Notes: generated by a model from the letters alone, not told the origin. 64,000 nt of DNA from Sinomonas atrocyanea (GCF_030812675.1 NZ_JAUSTE010000001.1:372001-436000), one strand, 5' to 3'; positions 36,208 through 45,209 are shown, counted from the stretch's first letter. Made by a program: numbers and translations.

Positions 36208-36879
36208 TCAGCGCGTGCCGCGGGCCACGCGCGGGAGGGCGAGGCGCTTCTTCGCCGCTCCCCGGCGGGGGTCGCGGTGCGCCAGCTTCTCCCGCAGGAG
36301 CGTCCTGCCGCGGTGGATCCGGCTGCGGACGGTGCCGAGCTTCACGCCGAGGGCGTCCGCCACCTCGTCGTAGGAGAGGCCCTCGAGGTCGCAGAGCACC
36401 ACGGCGGCACGGAAGTCCGGCGGCAGCTCCTCGAGGGCGGCCTGGACGTCGAGGTCCAGGTTGTTCATCTCGTAGCTGCGCTCGGGGCCGGGCTCCCGTC
36501 CGGGCAGGCGCGACTCGGCGTCCTCGGCGAGGGCATCGAAGCGGATGCGGCCCTTGCGGCGGGCCTGGTCGAGGAAGAGGTTCGTGGTGATGCGGTGCAG
36601 CCAGCCGTCGAGCGTGCCGGGCTTGAAGTTCTCCAGAGACCGGAACACCCGCACGAAGACCTCCTGGGTGAGGTCCTCGGCGTCGTGCTGGTTGCCGGTG
36701 AGCCGGTAGGCGAGCCGGTACACCTTCGCGGAGTGCTGGGCGACCACCTCTTCCCACGTCGGGGGGACCCAGGGCTGGACGTCTGGGTTCTGGCCTTCGG
36801 GGGCCTGGCCTTCCGGGGGCTGGCCATCAGGCGCCTGGGGGGTCCGGGTGGCCGCAGCCGATCCAGCTGACACGTCCAC
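36208..36879 (-). CDS. sigE: ECF-type RNA polymerase sigma factor SigE
   Basis: This 223-residue ECF sigma factor has region 2 ([25 protein letters not shown] within residues 50-80, [15 protein letters not shown]) and region 4 ([25 protein letters not shown] near residues 165-190). The first 40 residues are Pro/Gln/Gly-rich and poorly conserved. Start GTG, preceded by AAGGCAGG. The order O-methyltransferase / sigE / anti-sigma / tatB equals the M. tuberculosis sigE locus minus htrA. It directs an envelope-stress response there. On the minus strand GGAACC at 36948-36953 might be an ECF -35, but no clear -10 follows. Confidence 0.92.
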   Translation of the reverse strand: MDVSAGSAAATRTPQAPDGQPPEGQAPEGQNPDVQPWVPPTWEEVVAQHSAKVYRLAYRLTGNQHDAEDLTQEVFVRVFRSLENFKPGTLDGWLHRITTNLFLDQARRKGRIRFDALAEDAESRLPGREPGPERSYEMNNLDLDVQAALEELPPDFRAAVVLCDLEGLSYDEVADALGVKLGTVRSRIHRGRTLLREKLAHRDPRRGAAKKRLALPRVARGTR

Positions 36880-37047
36880 ACACCTGCCTTCGCTCCGTTG
36901 GTGGTCGGAAACAACATTCTTCCAGTGCAGGCTGGGAGTTCGCTCGGGGTTCCGCCGCCAGCGTACAGGTCCGGGGGGCGATAGGCTTGACCAGCTCCCC
37001 CATCACCGCGGTATCCCGCGTGAAGCGAAACTGAGGCGAAAGCAGGC

Positions 37048-37683
37048 ATGACCTCCGACAAGTCCACCAGCTGGTCCTACACCGAGGCGTTCGCGTCCGA
37101 GGACATCGTGATGGACCGGGCCCGGGAGCGCTCCTACGAACTGGGCGTGACGGCGGTGAGCGCCGGGGTCGGCGCGGTGCTGACGGTGCTCGCGGCGTCG
37201 TCGAAGGCGCATGCGGCGGTGGAGGTCGGCTCGGGCGCCGGCGTCTCGGGGCTGTGCATCCTCCGCGGCCTGGCGCCGCACGCGGTGTTCACGACCATCG
37301 ACAGGGATGTGGAGCACCTGAAGGCCGCCCGGGAGGCCTTCGCGGAGGCGGGCCTGCTCACGAGTCGGGTGCGCACCATTCCGGGCCGCGCCTCCGCGGT
37401 CCTCCCCCGCCTCACCGACGGGGCCTACGACCTCGTCTTCATCGACGCCGACAAGCCGAACGCGCTCCCGTACGCAGAGCAGGGCATCCGGCTCCTGCGG
37501 CCCGGGGGCCTGCTGATCGTCAACGACGCCCTCGACCGCGACCGCGTCTCCAATCCCGCCCACCGCGAGCCCACCACGGTGCGCCTGCGCGAGCTGCACC
37601 GCGCCCTCCGCTCGGACGATCGGCTCACCGCAGCGATCCTGCCCACCGGTGACGGCCTCATCGTCGCCGCGCGCCGGGCATGA
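37048..37683 (+). CDS. O-methyltransferase (class I, Rv1220c-like)
   Basis: This 211-residue AdoMet enzyme has the glycine-rich motif I VEVGSGAGVSGLCIL near residue 63, then TIDRDVEHLKAARE, and the metal/post-motif FIDADKPNALPYAEQ near residue 130, as in catechol O-methyltransferase-like proteins. The substrate is unknown. It is divergent from sigE across 168 bases, as Rv1220c is from sigE in M. tuberculosis. TAGGCT (36982-36987) could be its -10, giving a leader of about 55 nt with AAAGCAGG as ribosome site. Confidence 0.9.
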   Translation: MTSDKSTSWSYTEAFASEDIVMDRARERSYELGVTAVSAGVGAVLTVLAASSKAHAAVEVGSGAGVSGLCILRGLAPHAVFTTIDRDVEHLKAAREAFAEAGLLTSRVRTIPGRASAVLPRLTDGAYDLVFIDADKPNALPYAEQGIRLLRPGGLLIVNDALDRDRVSNPAHREPTTVRLRELHRALRSDDRLTAAILPTGDGLIVAARRA

Positions 37684-37687
37684 CAAA

Positions 37688-37711
37688 GGGCCGGTCCCCT
37701 GGGACCGGCCC
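37688..37711. terminator. Terminator hairpin between O-methyltransferase and DUF3117 genes
   Basis: GGGCCGGTCCC (37688-37698) pairs with GGGACCGGCCC (37701-37711) at the end of the methyltransferase gene. The other gene converges, so it may serve both. Confidence 0.7.
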
Positions 37712-37739
37712 TCGAACGCTCCTCGGCCGTGCGCCGACG

Positions 37740-37907
37740 CTACTGGGTGACGCCGACGAGGCACTCCCGCAGCTCCGCGGCCTCGTCGGCATTGAGCTCG
37801 ACGACCAGCCGACCGCCGCCCTCGAGGGGCACCCGCATGATCAGGCTCCGGCCCTCCTTGGTGACCTCCATCGGCCCGTCCCCGGTACGCGGTTTCATGG
37901 CTGCCAT
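37740..37907 (-). CDS. DUF3117 family small protein
   Basis: This 55-residue protein begins MAAMKPRTGDGPMEVTKEG and continues with IMRVPLEGGGRLVVELNADEA. That is the conserved actinobacterial DUF3117 family (M. tuberculosis Rv1211-like). The function is unknown. AGGGGA lies about 7 nt before the ATG and TAATGT (37954-37959, minus) is a possible -10 with a leader of about 40 nt. Its near-invariant sequence across actinobacteria points to a conserved function. Confidence 0.9.
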   Translation of the reverse strand: MAAMKPRTGDGPMEVTKEGRSLIMRVPLEGGGRLVVELNADEAAELRECLVGVTQ

Positions 37908-38019
37908 GTGCTCTTCCCCTCCAGTCGGTCATCCGCACGATGTGCTGCTGACAACATTACCAGCCGGCGTGCCTCCCGCCCCGGAGCGACCGGAACGGGC
38001 GTGCCGATCGCGTGGCGCC

Positions 38020-39282
38020 CTACGGCGCCCAGTCGCCGCCGCTCGGGAGCGGGAACCACACCCACAGCCACACCACCCAGACGATCTGCAGCAGCACGAA
38101 CATCACGAGCGCGGTCCAGCGGTAGGCACGGGACCGGGAGAGCCCCGCTGCTGCCAGCGCCAGCGGGACGAGCGGCAGCATCATCCGGAACGTGCTCGTC
38201 TGGGGATAGAGGAACGCCAGCAGGTAGGCGATGTAGGCCCCGCACCACAGCTGCATCTCGAGGCCGACCCGGCGCACGTGGGCGCTCGTGAGGTAGAGGG
38301 CCATCACCGCCACGAGCACGAACGGGGCGACGAGGCCCATCACCGGCCCGAACAGGTACTGGCCCGTGCCGAACCACGGCAGGAACGGCACGAGGTCCTG
38401 GCCCCGCCAGACCGCCTCCGTGGTCGTGTACGCGTCGGGCACCCCGGTCACGGCCCACGCGATCGCCGGCCACGCCGCGGCCGCAGCACCTCCGACCACG
38501 GTGAGGGCCGCCAGCCGTGCCAGCTCGCCCGGCGTCGTCCGGTCCACCCGGCGGCGCGCGAGACGCACTACGAAGACTCCGGCGAGCATGAGCGCGAACG
38601 GCACGCCAACCGGTCTGGTGAGCGCCATGGCCGCGACGACGGGCATGGCGGCCAGATAGCGGCGCTCGACGACCCAGAGCAGCGCCCAGGCGAGGAACAG
38701 CAGCCCGAGCGACTCCGCATAAGGGATCTGCAGGATGGCCGACACCGGGAAGAACGCCACGAAGGCCACGCCCCACAGCGCAGTGTCGTGGCCGGCGCGG
38801 AGCCGGAACAGCCGGTAGAGGACCAGGGCGGCGGCGAACCCGGCGACGAGGGCAACGATCTGCGCCCAGGCCTGCCACGGCATGCCCGAGACGGCGCTGA
38901 GCGCGCGGACGACCAGCGGGTACACCGGGTAGAACGCCCACGCGTTCTCCTTCACGGCGCCGGTGGGCGTGTGCGGGAGCGTGGACGGGTAGCCGTTCTT
39001 GACGATCCGGCCGTACCACTCCGAGTCCCAGATCTGCACGAAGTGCCAGTAGTCCGGCTGCGCCGGGAACCAGGGGTTGTGGCCCTGCTGGAGCGCGGCG
39101 GCCGAGATGATGCAGAAGCTGACCACGCGGCTGACCGCGTAGACCGACACGACCTGGACCCACCACGGCAGCGCCAGGAAGCGGGAGGCGCCGGACCGTG
39201 CGAACGCGGCCAGGGCCCGGTGCACGGCGCTCGTCCCGCCCGTGTCCCGGCTCTCCTCGACGCCCGCGACCGCGTCAGTCAT
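38020..39282 (-). CDS. Membrane glycosyltransferase, PIG-V/mannosyltransferase-like (GT-C)
   Basis: This 420-residue protein has about ten hydrophobic segments and a first extracytoplasmic loop with WDSEWYGRIVKNGYP near residue 84. This acidic motif is typical of lipid-linked GT-C glycosyltransferases related to PIG-V mannosyltransferases, which use polyprenyl-phosphate sugars. FYPVYPLVVR and ALTRPVGVPFAL also fit. The ATG overlapping the previous gene by 8 bases is chosen. An upstream ATG would overlap it fully by 86 bases. It probably acts in cell-envelope glycan or protein glycosylation. The donor is unknown. Confidence 0.82.
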   Translation of the reverse strand: MTDAVAGVEESRDTGGTSAVHRALAAFARSGASRFLALPWWVQVVSVYAVSRVVSFCIISAAALQQGHNPWFPAQPDYWHFVQIWDSEWYGRIVKNGYPSTLPHTPTGAVKENAWAFYPVYPLVVRALSAVSGMPWQAWAQIVALVAGFAAALVLYRLFRLRAGHDTALWGVAFVAFFPVSAILQIPYAESLGLLFLAWALLWVVERRYLAAMPVVAAMALTRPVGVPFALMLAGVFVVRLARRRVDRTTPGELARLAALTVVGGAAAAAWPAIAWAVTGVPDAYTTTEAVWRGQDLVPFLPWFGTGQYLFGPVMGLVAPFVLVAVMALYLTSAHVRRVGLEMQLWCGAYIAYLLAFLYPQTSTFRMMLPLVPLALAAAGLSRSRAYRWTALVMFVLLQIVWVVWLWVWFPLPSGGDWAP

Positions 39283-39622
39283 CACCGCGGGACTCCTTCG
39301 CGGACTTGAGCTGCTCGCTGAGCGCATGGATGAGCGCGGCCTGCACCCCGATGCGGTCACGCAGCCGGGCGAGCACCTCGTCGACCTGGTCCATGCGGTA
39401 CCCCCGGAAGGCGAGCGCGAAGCGGACGGCGTCCACGTCCTCCGGGTTGGGATACTCGGGCAGGTAGACCGGCGCCAGCCCGGTGGGGGGCTCCTCGAGG
39501 CCGCGGGGTGCCGGTGCCGCGGTGCCGCCGCGCCGCCCCGAGGCGGCGCGGCCGACGTCGACCGCGAACCACGCGAGGCCGCCGGCCAGCACGATCGCGA
39601 CGAAGACGAGGAAGAAGCTCAC
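39275..39622 (-). CDS. Small membrane-anchored DivIVA-domain protein
   Basis: This 115-residue protein starts with one membrane helix (FFLVFVAIVLAGGLAWFAVDV), then a Pro/Gly linker. Its DivIVA-like motif, VRFALAFRGYRMDQVDEVLARL (positions about 75-96 in the protein), is followed by a short coiled coil. DivIVA proteins mark poles and septa by sensing membrane curvature. This short form probably only localises or interacts. The GTG overlaps the LOG-gene stop (GTGA) and its end overlaps the glycosyltransferase gene. It resembles M. tuberculosis Rv1209 in position. Confidence 0.82.
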   Translation of the reverse strand: MSFFLVFVAIVLAGGLAWFAVDVGRAASGRRGGTAAPAPRGLEEPPTGLAPVYLPEYPNPEDVDAVRFALAFRGYRMDQVDEVLARLRDRIGVQAALIHALSEQLKSAKESRGDD

Positions 39623-40494
39623 GCGCCCTCCGCCGTGCCCTCGATGTCCGGATCCTCGTCGAGGTCGGGATCCGCGTTGCCGAACATGCCGCCGCGCCGC
39701 TCGACAGCGCCCAGGCCCCGGAGGACGTGGTCCACCGCGGTCTCGGGGTCGTCCACGACAGCAATGAGGTCGAGATCGGACTCGGAGATCATCCCCTCGC
39801 CCACGAGGGTGGCACGGATCCAGTCCACGAGCGGGTTCCAGAAGTCGGAGCCCACCAGGACGATCGGGAACTGCGTGACCTTGCCCGTCTGGACGAGCAC
39901 CATGGCCTCGAAGAGCTCGTCGAGGGTGCCGAGGCCGCCAGGGAGGACGATGAACCCGTGGGCGTACTTGACGAACATCGTCTTGCGGGCGAAGAAGTAG
40001 CGGAAGTTGACCCCGAGGTCGACCCACGAGTTGAGCCCGGTCTCGAAGGGCAGCTCGATGCCGAGCCCCACGGACGTTCCCGAGCCCTCCACCGCCCCGC
40101 GGTTCGCCGCTTCCATCGACCCGGGGCCGCCGCCCGTGATGACGGCGACGCCCGACTCGGCGAGCAGGCGCCCGATGGCCACGCCGGTCTCGTAGTAGGC
40201 CGTGCCGGGCTTGGTCCGGGCGGAGCCGAACACGCTCACCGCGGGCCCGAGCTCCGCGAGGGCGCCGAATCCCTCCACGAACTCGCTCTGGATCCTCATG
40301 ACGCGCCACGGGTCGGTGTGGACGAACCGTCCCGCGCCCTTCGTGTCGAGGAGGTGCTGGTCCGCGGTGCCCTGCTGCGTCTGGCGCCTGCGCAGCTCGA
40401 TCGGGCCCTTCCGCCGCCACGGGACGTGGGCTCCGTTGCGTGCCGGGGTCTGCGGGGCGTCCGGCTCGCTGCCCGGCTGGGATTCGGTGCTCAT
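39619..40494 (-). CDS. LOG family protein (TIGR00730; cytokinin riboside 5'-monophosphate phosphoribohydrolase-like)
   Basis: This 291-residue Rossmann-like protein has the LOG signatures GGGPGSMEAANRGA near residue 142 and PGGLGTLDELFEA near residue 207. LOG enzymes release nucleobases from N6-modified AMP. Here the N-terminal 70 residues add a basic extension before the conserved QSEFVEGFGALAEL, as in the type II actinobacterial form (Rv1205 region). The true substrate is not known. TAGCCT (40502-40507, minus) ends 7 nt before the ATG (leaderless pattern). It leads the LOG-DivIVA-glycosyltransferase operon. Confidence 0.88.
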   Translation of the reverse strand: MSTESQPGSEPDAPQTPARNGAHVPWRRKGPIELRRRQTQQGTADQHLLDTKGAGRFVHTDPWRVMRIQSEFVEGFGALAELGPAVSVFGSARTKPGTAYYETGVAIGRLLAESGVAVITGGGPGSMEAANRGAVEGSGTSVGLGIELPFETGLNSWVDLGVNFRYFFARKTMFVKYAHGFIVLPGGLGTLDELFEAMVLVQTGKVTQFPIVLVGSDFWNPLVDWIRATLVGEGMISESDLDLIAVVDDPETAVDHVLRGLGAVERRGGMFGNADPDLDEDPDIEGTAEGA

Positions 40495-40585
40495 GCACCC
40501 AAGGCTAGTCTCGCTTCAATCACGATTCAGGCATGCCCCCACGGGCCGTCGCGCCGCACCCGGCAATCTCCGCTAGATTTTCCCT

Positions 40586-41341
40586 ATGACTACCGACACA
40601 TCGGCGACCCCGCTCGTCTCTGTCAAGGGCGTGAACAAGCATTACGGCCAGCTCCATGTGCTCCAGGACATCAACCTGGACGTCAGCAAGGGCGAGGTCG
40701 TCGTGGTGATCGGCCCCTCCGGCTCGGGCAAGTCGACGCTGTGCCGGGCGATCAACCGCCTCGAGACGATCGAGGCCGGCGAAATCTCGATCGACGGCAA
40801 GAAGCTCCCCGAGGAAGGCAAGGAACTCGCGCGGCTGCGGGCCGACGTCGGCATGGTGTTCCAGTCCTTCAACCTCTTCGCCCACAAGACGATCCTCGAG
40901 AACGTCACCCTCGGCCCGATCAAGGTCAAGGGCGTGGACAAGGCGACCGCCGAGCGGGAAGCCATGGCCCTCCTCGAGCGGGTCGGCGTGGGGCACCAGG
41001 CCCCGAAGCTGCCGGCCCAGCTCTCCGGCGGGCAGCAGCAGCGCGTGGCGATCGCGCGGGCCCTGGCGATGAAGCCCAAGGTCATGCTGTTCGACGAGCC
41101 CACCTCGGCGCTGGACCCCGAGATGATCAACGAGGTCCTCGACGTCATGGTGCAGCTCGCCAAGGAGGGCATGACGATGATCGTCGTGACCCACGAGATG
41201 GGGTTCGCGCGCAAGGCAGCGGACCGCGTCGTCTTCATGGCGGACGGCCAGATCGTCGAGCAGGCCAAGCCCGAGGAGTTCTTCACGAACCCGCAGAGCA
41301 GCCGCGCGAAGGACTTCCTCTCCAAGCTGCTCACCCACTGA
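40586..41341 (+). CDS. gluA: Glutamate ABC transporter ATP-binding protein
   Basis: This 251-residue ATPase has Walker [10 protein letters not shown] near residue 40, signature [15 protein letters not shown] near 145, Walker [16 protein letters not shown] near 166 and switch [11 protein letters not shown] near 201. With the three genes after it, it forms a complete GluABCD-type polar amino-acid importer. TAGATT (40574-40579) ends 6 nt before the ATG, so the operon may begin leaderless. The LOG gene is divergent 91 bases away. Confidence 0.92.
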   Translation: MTTDTSATPLVSVKGVNKHYGQLHVLQDINLDVSKGEVVVVIGPSGSGKSTLCRAINRLETIEAGEISIDGKKLPEEGKELARLRADVGMVFQSFNLFAHKTILENVTLGPIKVKGVDKATAEREAMALLERVGVGHQAPKLPAQLSGGQQQRVAIARALAMKPKVMLFDEPTSALDPEMINEVLDVMVQLAKEGMTMIVVTHEMGFARKAADRVVFMADGQIVEQAKPEEFFTNPQSSRAKDFLSKLLTH

Positions 41342-41405
41342 CCTTCCATCACCTTCCGCTTTGCACCCGGGCCACGACGGCCCGTGAAGAAAGGAACGCT
41401 CTACC

Positions 41406-42311
41406 ATGGCACTCTTCCGCACCAAGAAGGCCGTGCTGACCGCTGCAACGGCGGCCCTCGCACTCACCCTGTCCGCCTGTGGCGGATCCGGTGGATCCGG
41501 CGGATCCGGCGGGGGCTCTTCGGAGTCGGCCGCCCCGTACACCGTCGCCTCCAACGTCTCCCTCACCGGCAGCCCGACGTTCGACAAGATCAAGTCGGCC
41601 GGCAAGGTGACGATCGGCGTGAAGCAGGACCAGCCCGGGCTCGGGTTCAAGGACGCGGCCACCGGCGAGTACAGCGGCTTCGACATCGAGATCGCCAAGT
41701 GGATGGCCGCCTCGCTCGGCTACGGCACCGACAAGATCGAGTTCAAGCCGATCCCGTCCGCCAACCGCGAGTCCGCCATCCAGAACGGCGACATCAACTT
41801 CTACGTCGGCACGTACTCCATCACGGACAAGCGCAAGCAGCAGGTCGACTTCGCCGGGCCGTACTTCATCACCGGCCAGGGCCTCCTCGTGAAGAAGGAC
41901 AACACGACGATCAACAGCGAGAAGGACCTCGCCGGCAAGAACGTCTGCTCCGCGACCGGCTCGACGCCGATCCAGAACATCAAGGCGAACTTCCCGCAGA
42001 CCAAGACCACCGAGTTCGACACGTACTCGCAGTGCGTCGAGGCCCTCAAGAACGGCCAGACGGACGCCGTCACGACCGACCAGGCCATCCTCCTCGGCTA
42101 CGCCGCCCAGGAGCCGGACACCCTCAAGGTGGTCGGTCAGCCGTTCACGACCGAGAAGTACGGCATCGGCCTGCCGAAGGGCGACACGGCCCTGCGGAAG
42201 TTCTTCAACAACACGCTGACCAACGGCAAGGACACGTGGCAGAAGATCTACGACTCGACGCTCGGCAAGTCGGGCACGAAGGTCGAGCAGCCCGCCGTCG
42301 ACAACTACTGA
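41406..42311 (+). CDS. gluB: Glutamate ABC transporter substrate-binding lipoprotein
   Basis: This 301-residue family-3 binding protein has a lipobox LTLSAC near residue 20, so Cys21 or nearby is lipidated, then a Gly/Ser linker (GGSGGSGG). The domain start is VTIGVKQDQPGLGF near residue 71 and SGFDIEIAKWMA near 89. DFAGPYFITGQGLLV and STPIQNIKANFP are typical of GluB-like proteins. AAAGGA precedes the ATG. A 14-bp hairpin after its stop separates it from the permeases and probably raises its transcript level over theirs. Confidence 0.92.
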   Translation: MALFRTKKAVLTAATAALALTLSACGGSGGSGGSGGGSSESAAPYTVASNVSLTGSPTFDKIKSAGKVTIGVKQDQPGLGFKDAATGEYSGFDIEIAKWMAASLGYGTDKIEFKPIPSANRESAIQNGDINFYVGTYSITDKRKQQVDFAGPYFITGQGLLVKKDNTTINSEKDLAGKNVCSATGSTPIQNIKANFPQTKTTEFDTYSQCVEALKNGQTDAVTTDQAILLGYAAQEPDTLKVVGQPFTTEKYGIGLPKGDTALRKFFNNTLTNGKDTWQKIYDSTLGKSGTKVEQPAVDNY

Positions 42312-42317
42312 CAGGCA

Positions 42318-42350
42318 CGGTGGGCGGGGCGTTCAACGCCCCGCCCACCG
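42318..42350 (+). terminator. Intercistronic hairpin between gluB and gluC
   Basis: Arms 42318-42331 and 42337-42350 pair perfectly (14 bp) around TTCAA, just after the gluB stop. It is probably a partial terminator or 3'-end stabiliser. Binding-protein genes of ABC operons are often kept in excess in this way. Confidence 0.75.
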
Positions 42351-42378
42351 CCGTTTCGGCTAGAAAGCGAAGGCTGCC

Positions 42379-43026
42379 GTGAGCACCCTCTTCGACAATC
42401 TCGACCTCTTCACGACCGGGTTCAAGAACACGATCATCCTGTTCCTGGTCTCCGGCCTGTTCGCCCTGATCCTGGGGACGATCGTGGGCGCCATGCGCGT
42501 CTCCCCCGTGCCGGCCCTGCGGGCCTTCGGGACCCTCTACGTCAACGTGGTCCGCAATACGCCGCTGACCCTCGTGCTCTTCTTCTTCGCGCTCGGGTAC
42601 CCGAAGCTCGGCCTCCCCGAGATCGACTTCATGACCGCCGCGACGATCGGCTTGAGCCTGTACACCGCGACCTACGTGGCCGAGGTGCTCCGCTCGGGCA
42701 TCAACACCGTCCCCGTGGGCCAGGCCGAGGCCGCGCGCGCCATCGGCCTGCCGTTCACGCAGACCCTCACGCTCGTGATCCTGCCCCAGGCGTTCCGCTC
42801 GGTGCTGCCGCCGCTCTTCAGCGTGCTCATCGCGCTCCTGAAGAACACGACCGTCGCTGCCGGCTTCTCGGTCGCCGAGGCCGGCGCGATCCGCGCGAAC
42901 CTCTCCGAGCGCGGCTACCCCGCCATGGAGGGCCTCCTCTGGGTCGCCCTGTTCTTCGTGATCCTCGTCCTGATCCTCGCCCAGCTCCAGCGCTACTTCG
43001 AGAAGAAGTGGAAGGTGGCCCGATGA
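42379..43026 (+). CDS. gluC: Glutamate ABC transporter permease GluC
   Basis: This 215-residue membrane protein has about five hydrophobic segments and the coupling loop EAARAIGLPFTQT near residue 117. It begins with the short FKNTIILFLVSGLFALILG helix usual for the GluC/HisQ family. The GTG start has AAGG about 8 nt upstream. The stop overlaps the gluD ATG (ATGA). It pairs with GluD to form the heteromeric channel. Confidence 0.91.
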   Translation: MSTLFDNLDLFTTGFKNTIILFLVSGLFALILGTIVGAMRVSPVPALRAFGTLYVNVVRNTPLTLVLFFFALGYPKLGLPEIDFMTAATIGLSLYTATYVAEVLRSGINTVPVGQAEAARAIGLPFTQTLTLVILPQAFRSVLPPLFSVLIALLKNTTVAAGFSVAEAGAIRANLSERGYPAMEGLLWVALFFVILVLILAQLQRYFEKKWKVAR

Positions 43027-43892
43027 GCTCCGTCCTCTACGACGCCCCCGGCCGCAAGGCCCGCACCCGCCACCTCGTGCTCGGTGTCGTGGGCACGCTC
43101 GTGATCCTCGCAATCCTCGGCTTCATCGTGCTGCGGTTCGCGGAGACCGGCCAGTTCAGCGCGGCGAAGTGGAAGATCTTCAGCTTCCCGCTCGTCCAGC
43201 AGACCCTCCTCAACGCCGTCGGCGCGACCCTTTCCGCGTTCGCGGTGGCCGCAGTCGGGAGCCTCGTGCTCGGCATGGTCCTGGCGATCGGCCGGCTCTC
43301 GGACCGTCCGTGGGTGTCCCGCCCGTTCCACTGGTTCACCGAACTGTTCCGCGCCATCCCGGTGCTGATCCTCATGATGATGATCTACTACGGGCTCCCG
43401 CCGCTCTTCGGCGTGAACTGGCCGCCGTTCGTGGCCGTGGTCGTGGCCCTGATCCTCTACAACGGCTCCGTCCTCGCGGAGGTGTTCCGCGCCGGGATCG
43501 AGGCCCTCCCCAAGGGGCAGCGCGAGGCCGGTTTCGCGATCGGCATGCGCAAGTCCCAGGTGATGCAGTCGATCCTGCTGCCGCAGGCCGTGCGCTCGAT
43601 GCTGCCGGTGATCATCTCCCAGCTCGTCGTGACGCTGAAGGACACTGCCCTGGGGTTCATCGTCACCTACAACGAGATCCTGTTCCAGGCCAAGTACTTC
43701 GGCTCGCAGGCACAGTACGGCTCGCCGATCGTCCCCGCGGCGATCGTGGCAGGGGTGCTGTACGTGGGAATGTGCCTGATCCTCTCCGGCCTCGCGAAGC
43801 TGGCGGAGAGCCGCCTGCGGAGGAGCCAGCGCGTGTCGGGCGGCCGCAAGGGTGCCGCCATGGCCGCAGCCCAGGACGCCGCGGCCATCTGA
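43023..43892 (+). CDS. gluD: Glutamate ABC transporter permease GluD
   Basis: This 289-residue membrane protein has an N-terminal helix (about residues 17-39), further hydrophobic segments, and the coupling loop REAGFAIGMRKSQVMQ near residue 176. LKDTALGFIVTYNEIL near the end is typical of GluD. The ATG overlapping the gluC stop is used in place of an ATG 15 bases earlier. The C-terminal tail is basic and Ala-rich. A large palindrome follows. Confidence 0.91.
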   Translation: MSSVLYDAPGRKARTRHLVLGVVGTLVILAILGFIVLRFAETGQFSAAKWKIFSFPLVQQTLLNAVGATLSAFAVAAVGSLVLGMVLAIGRLSDRPWVSRPFHWFTELFRAIPVLILMMMIYYGLPPLFGVNWPPFVAVVVALILYNGSVLAEVFRAGIEALPKGQREAGFAIGMRKSQVMQSILLPQAVRSMLPVIISQLVVTLKDTALGFIVTYNEILFQAKYFGSQAQYGSPIVPAAIVAGVLYVGMCLILSGLAKLAESRLRRSQRVSGGRKGAAMAAAQDAAAI

Positions 43893-43904
43893 CCAGCTCC
43901 CCTT

Positions 43905-43978
43905 CTGGGAGTCACCTTCTGGGAGTCACATCCTGCGGGTCCACCCGCTGGAGATGACTCCCAGGAGGTGACTCCCAG
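43905..43978. terminator. Long two-tier palindrome between convergent gluD and dapE
   Basis: Arms 43905-43928 and 43955-43978 form a 24-bp stem with one G-U pair. The 26-nt loop holds a second hairpin GCGGGT-CC-ACCCGC (43935-43948). Each outer arm is itself a tandem repeat (CTGGGAGTCAC twice on the left, TGACTCCC twice on the right). It is probably a bidirectional terminator. Confidence 0.8.
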
Positions 43979-43984
43979 ACGGCT

Positions 43985-45139
43985 TTAAGCGCGGAGCCAG
44001 GCCTCCAGCGACGCGAGGCACTCCCGGACGGCCGCCGCCTCGACCCGTTCGTCGTCCTTGTGGGCCAGGAGCGCGTCACCGGGGCCGAAGTTGACCGCCG
44101 GCACGCCGAGCTCGGAGAACCTCGCCACGTCCGTCCACCCGTACTTGGGCAGCGGATCCCGGCCCACGACGGCGACGAACGCCGCGGCGGCCGGGTGGTT
44201 CAGCCCGGGCCTGGCACCGGGGGCACCGTCCGTGCGGACCACCTCGAAGCCCTCCAGGAGACGGCGCACCACAGCCTCCGCCTCCTCGAGCCCCTTGTCC
44301 GGCGCGAAGCGGTAGTTGATGGTGACGGTGCACCGGTCGGGGATGACGTTCCCGGCCGTCCCCCCGGAGATGCCCACCGCGTTGAGGCCCTCCCGGTACT
44401 CGAGGCCGTCGACCGTCACGGTCTCCGGGGAGTAGTCGGCCAGGCGGGCCAGGATGGGCGCCGCGGCGTGGATGGCATTGTGGCCCATCCAGGCCCGCGC
44501 CGAGTGGGCGGCCTCCCCGACGGTGGTCGCCTCGACCCGCAGCGTGCCGTTGCAGCCACCCTCCACCGTCCCGTTGGTGGGCTCGAGCAGGATCGCGAAG
44601 TCGCCGGCCAGCAGGTCCGGGTGGTGTGCCGCGAGCCGTCCCAGGCCGCTCTTGGCCGCCTCGACCTCCTCGTGGTCGTAGAACACGAAGGTGACGTCCC
44701 GAGCCGGCGACGTCGGGGCGGCAGGCGAGGTGCCGGCGTCGTACGCGGGGGCCGCGGGGAACAGACGGGCGGCGAGGGCGAGCTGGACGGCGACGCCGCC
44801 CTTCATGTCCGTCGCGCCGCGGCCCCACAGCGTCCCCTCCCCCGGCTCGCCGTCCCACGACGACGGAACAGTCCCCCGCGCGCCGTCCACGGTGGGGAGC
44901 GGGACAGTGTCGATGTGGCCGGCGAGTATGACCCGCTCGCTCCGACCGAGCGCCGAACGGGCGACGATGGCATCGCCGTCGCGCGTGACGGACAGCGACG
45001 TCTGCGCGCGCAGGGCACGCTCGATCTCGTCCGCGAGGGCCGTCTCCTCGCCGGAGACGCTCCTGACATCGAGAAGCGCAGCGGTGAGGAGGGCGACGTC
45101 CTGCGTCAGGTCAAGGTCCGCGGGGGCTGGTGAAGTCAC
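43985..45139 (-). CDS. dapE: Succinyl-diaminopimelate desuccinylase
   Basis: This 384-residue zinc peptidase-family (M20) enzyme releases LL-diaminopimelate. Metal ligands are in ILAGHIDTVP near residue 73, WGRGATDMKGG near residue 102, the catalytic acid pair in YDHEEVEA near residue 147, and FGPGDALLAHKDDE near residue 351. It acts after DapD (divergent neighbour) and DapC (51-52 kb) in lysine and cell-wall synthesis. The GTG start is chosen by TATGCT (45146-45151, minus) six bases upstream. An earlier start would run over the dapD promoter. A loop rich in Ala/Pro near residue 125 is an insertion. Confidence 0.94.
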   Translation of the reverse strand: MTSPAPADLDLTQDVALLTAALLDVRSVSGEETALADEIERALRAQTSLSVTRDGDAIVARSALGRSERVILAGHIDTVPLPTVDGARGTVPSSWDGEPGEGTLWGRGATDMKGGVAVQLALAARLFPAAPAYDAGTSPAAPTSPARDVTFVFYDHEEVEAAKSGLGRLAAHHPDLLAGDFAILLEPTNGTVEGGCNGTLRVEATTVGEAAHSARAWMGHNAIHAAAPILARLADYSPETVTVDGLEYREGLNAVGISGGTAGNVIPDRCTVTINYRFAPDKGLEEAEAVVRRLLEGFEVVRTDGAPGARPGLNHPAAAAFVAVVGRDPLPKYGWTDVARFSELGVPAVNFGPGDALLAHKDDERVEAAAVRECLASLEAWLRA

Positions 45140-45209
45140 CCGCCCAGCATAGTTCTGGCGCCCTGCGCTCGTGCGGATCGGCGGCGCGCCCGCCGATAGA
45201 CTGGGAACC
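45140..45209. promoter_or_regulatory. Divergent leaderless promoters of dapE and dapD
   Basis: Only 70 bases separate the starts. TATGCT (45146-45151, minus strand) lies 6 nt before the dapE GTG and TAGACT (45197-45202, plus strand) 7 nt before the dapD ATG. The two -35 regions must overlap in the middle, where no consensus -35 is visible. Confidence 0.6.
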
